19,523 bases of DNA from Chromera velia (Eukaryota; Sar; Chromeraceae), in NCBI GenBank assembly GCA_018398765.1, contig JAHBMJ010002382.1, positions 1 to 19,523 of the forward strand, read 5' to 3'. The notes beneath the pieces are model-generated. The model had not been told where the DNA came from, made no database searches, and was given only the letters and a program-made list of their open reading frames with translations. The position numbers and the translations under genes were made by a program. Shown here in pieces: positions 18,335-19,523 of this stretch (positions are counted from its first letter, which is position 1; the number at the start of each line of letters is the position of its first letter).

Positions 18335-19523
18335 ATGAACTATGCTTCAGTAAAGGACTTTTCCTGTCACTGGGCTTCCATCTTCGCTGACTCTCCCTCT
18401 GGCAGGGAATCTGCACAAGAAAGTGCTCCCCCTTTCCCTCTTTCGCAGCCAGCTCCACCCGTTTTTAACTCTTCTTTGCATCCTGGCGTTTTCTTGCATT
18501 TGCATACCTATTTTCATCAGGTTCCCTCTGGCATTCACTCTCCCCCTTTGCCCCCACCAATCTCTCTCGCCCTTATTTTTGCATAGAAGAAATAAGGAAA
18601 GTCTTCCGGTCCACAAAGGAAGAAAAGGCTGCAGGGTTGTCCAGACTCGCCCCCAACCACCTCTCCCTCTGCTTTCAATATTCGCCTCTTTCTCGTGCTT
18701 TGTTATTTATCCATTTGAACTTAATTCACTTGACATCCGCTTGGCGAGATGAATGGAATGTAATTAAAATCTGTCTGGTTCCGAACGGGCCTCCTTCCCC
18801 CGACCCTGGTGAATGGCGTCCGATTCATATTGTCTCACTCTTACCAAAACTCTTTTCTTCACTCCTCTCTGCCCGTCTTACATCGCAAGTGAAGATTGAC
18901 CATAGGTAGTTGGGTTTTCAGCAAGGGGTAGGAACAAGAAAAGCCATCGGGGCATTTACTGCGCTGATGCAAAAGGCAAAGAAACGAAAGAAGCCCTTGT
19001 TAGCATGCTTTGTAGACTTCAGCAAAGCCTTTGACTCCCTGCCCAGGGATGTTTTGTTTGAAGTTTTGCTGAAGCAGGGGGTGAGTGTAGTTGATATCAA
19101 AATGATTCGGACAATGTATACAAATGTGTACGGAAGCATCACTGGCAGCCCTTTTATATTCAAGGAAGAGAAAGGGGTGAAACAAGGGGATCCTCTCTCC
19201 CCTTTTCTTTTCTTGATTTTCATCAATGATCTGCATGAAAGAGTGAAGGCTTCCGGTCATGCAGAGGTTCTGCTCGGTGGGGTTGAGTGCGATAGCCTTA
19301 GTTATACCGATGACCTTGTCCTCGTTGCTGAGAGCGTGTATGACTTGCAGGTCAGCTTGAATGAATTGAATTCTTTCTATGAAGAGAGGGGGCTCACTGT
19401 TAATTTAAAAAAGACGAAAATCATGTGTCTGTCCGACTCTTACCCTGCAATTGAAGGCAGGCTTATGTTTGGGGGAAAAGAAGTCGAGAGAGTGGGGTCG
19501 TATAAGTATCTGGGTGTTCTTTT
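18335..19523 (+). pseudogene. LINE-type (non-LTR) reverse transcriptase, decayed, continues past the window
   Basis: From about 18541 one frame reads through the palm of a non-LTR reverse transcriptase. It begins with the lead-in FCIEEIRKVFRSTKEEKAAG, followed by DEWNVIKICLVPNGPP and GEWRPIHIVSLLPKLF. Then come motif A FVDFSKAFDSL (about 19009-19040), KGVKQGDPLSPFLF (19171 onward), the catalytic YTDD (19303-19314, usually YADD), and SYKYLGVL at the right edge. The three carboxylates are present. A TAG at 18907-18909 falls exactly at the Q of the conserved Q-x-G-F motif (here followed by LGFQQG). Upstream, 18335-18586 in another frame (YFHQVPSG, PPLPPP) probably belongs to the same ORF, which implies a frameshift near 18560. 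In intact elements this enzyme copies element RNA at a nicked chromosomal target. The endonuclease domain was not found, which fits 5' truncation. Confidence 0.85.

Overview
The window looks like nuclear DNA of a unicellular eukaryote. The evidence is a well-resolved spliced gene with GT-AG introns, long microsatellites, acidic low-complexity protein, and retroelement relics. No bacterial operon layout, rRNA or tRNA gene was recognised. A cluster of TGCATGCA motifs (the word bound by some apicomplexan AP2 factors) sits upstream of the best gene. Together with the repeat-rich, intron-rich layout, this makes an alveolate such as a chromerid alga a reasonable but unproven guess.

Layout. Positions 1-1608 (minus strand) hold two exons of a gene whose second visible exon carries an SF1/UPF1-like helicase ATP-binding region; the gene runs off the left edge. 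Positions 1780-3300 are dominated by simple repeats: (TTTC)n, a 51-base A run inside (GAAA)n, and (CA)n. A weak candidate minus-strand exon lies between them. Positions 3300-3996 are a probable promoter region. Positions 3997-7319 (plus strand) hold a six-exon gene for a thiolase-like protein of the TLP1 type, which I could splice completely in frame to a predicted 622 residues. Positions 7320-9500 carry no recognised gene and become AT-rich.

From 9505 to 15608 the minus strand holds relics of mobile-element genes. They are a tyrosine recombinase (9505-10552, all catalytic residues present), an unassigned ORF (10685-11253), and a long gag-like ORF (13244-15608) with a coiled coil and an Arg/Gly-rich tail. 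Upstream of the gag-like ORF lies a degenerate tandem array of about 145-bp units (about 15976-16900), then two groups of GC-rich hairpins (17318-17410 and 17998-18064). Gag-like plus tyrosine recombinase on one strand suggests a DIRS-like element, but no reverse transcriptase was found between them. At 18335-19523 (plus strand) lies a separate decayed LINE-type reverse transcriptase that continues past the right edge.

The most striking observation links these relics. Their reading frames are largely conserved over long distances but are interrupted by stop codons that nearly all fit single C-to-T changes: TAG where CAG would fit, and TGA where CGA would fit. In the LINE the TAG falls on a normally conserved glutamine. 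The host thiolase gene, by contrast, has no internal stops and uses ordinary CAG. This looks like cytosine-methylation decay at CHG and CpG sites, or a RIP-like process, restricted to mobile DNA. Recoding of UAG as glutamine in these elements is a less likely alternative.
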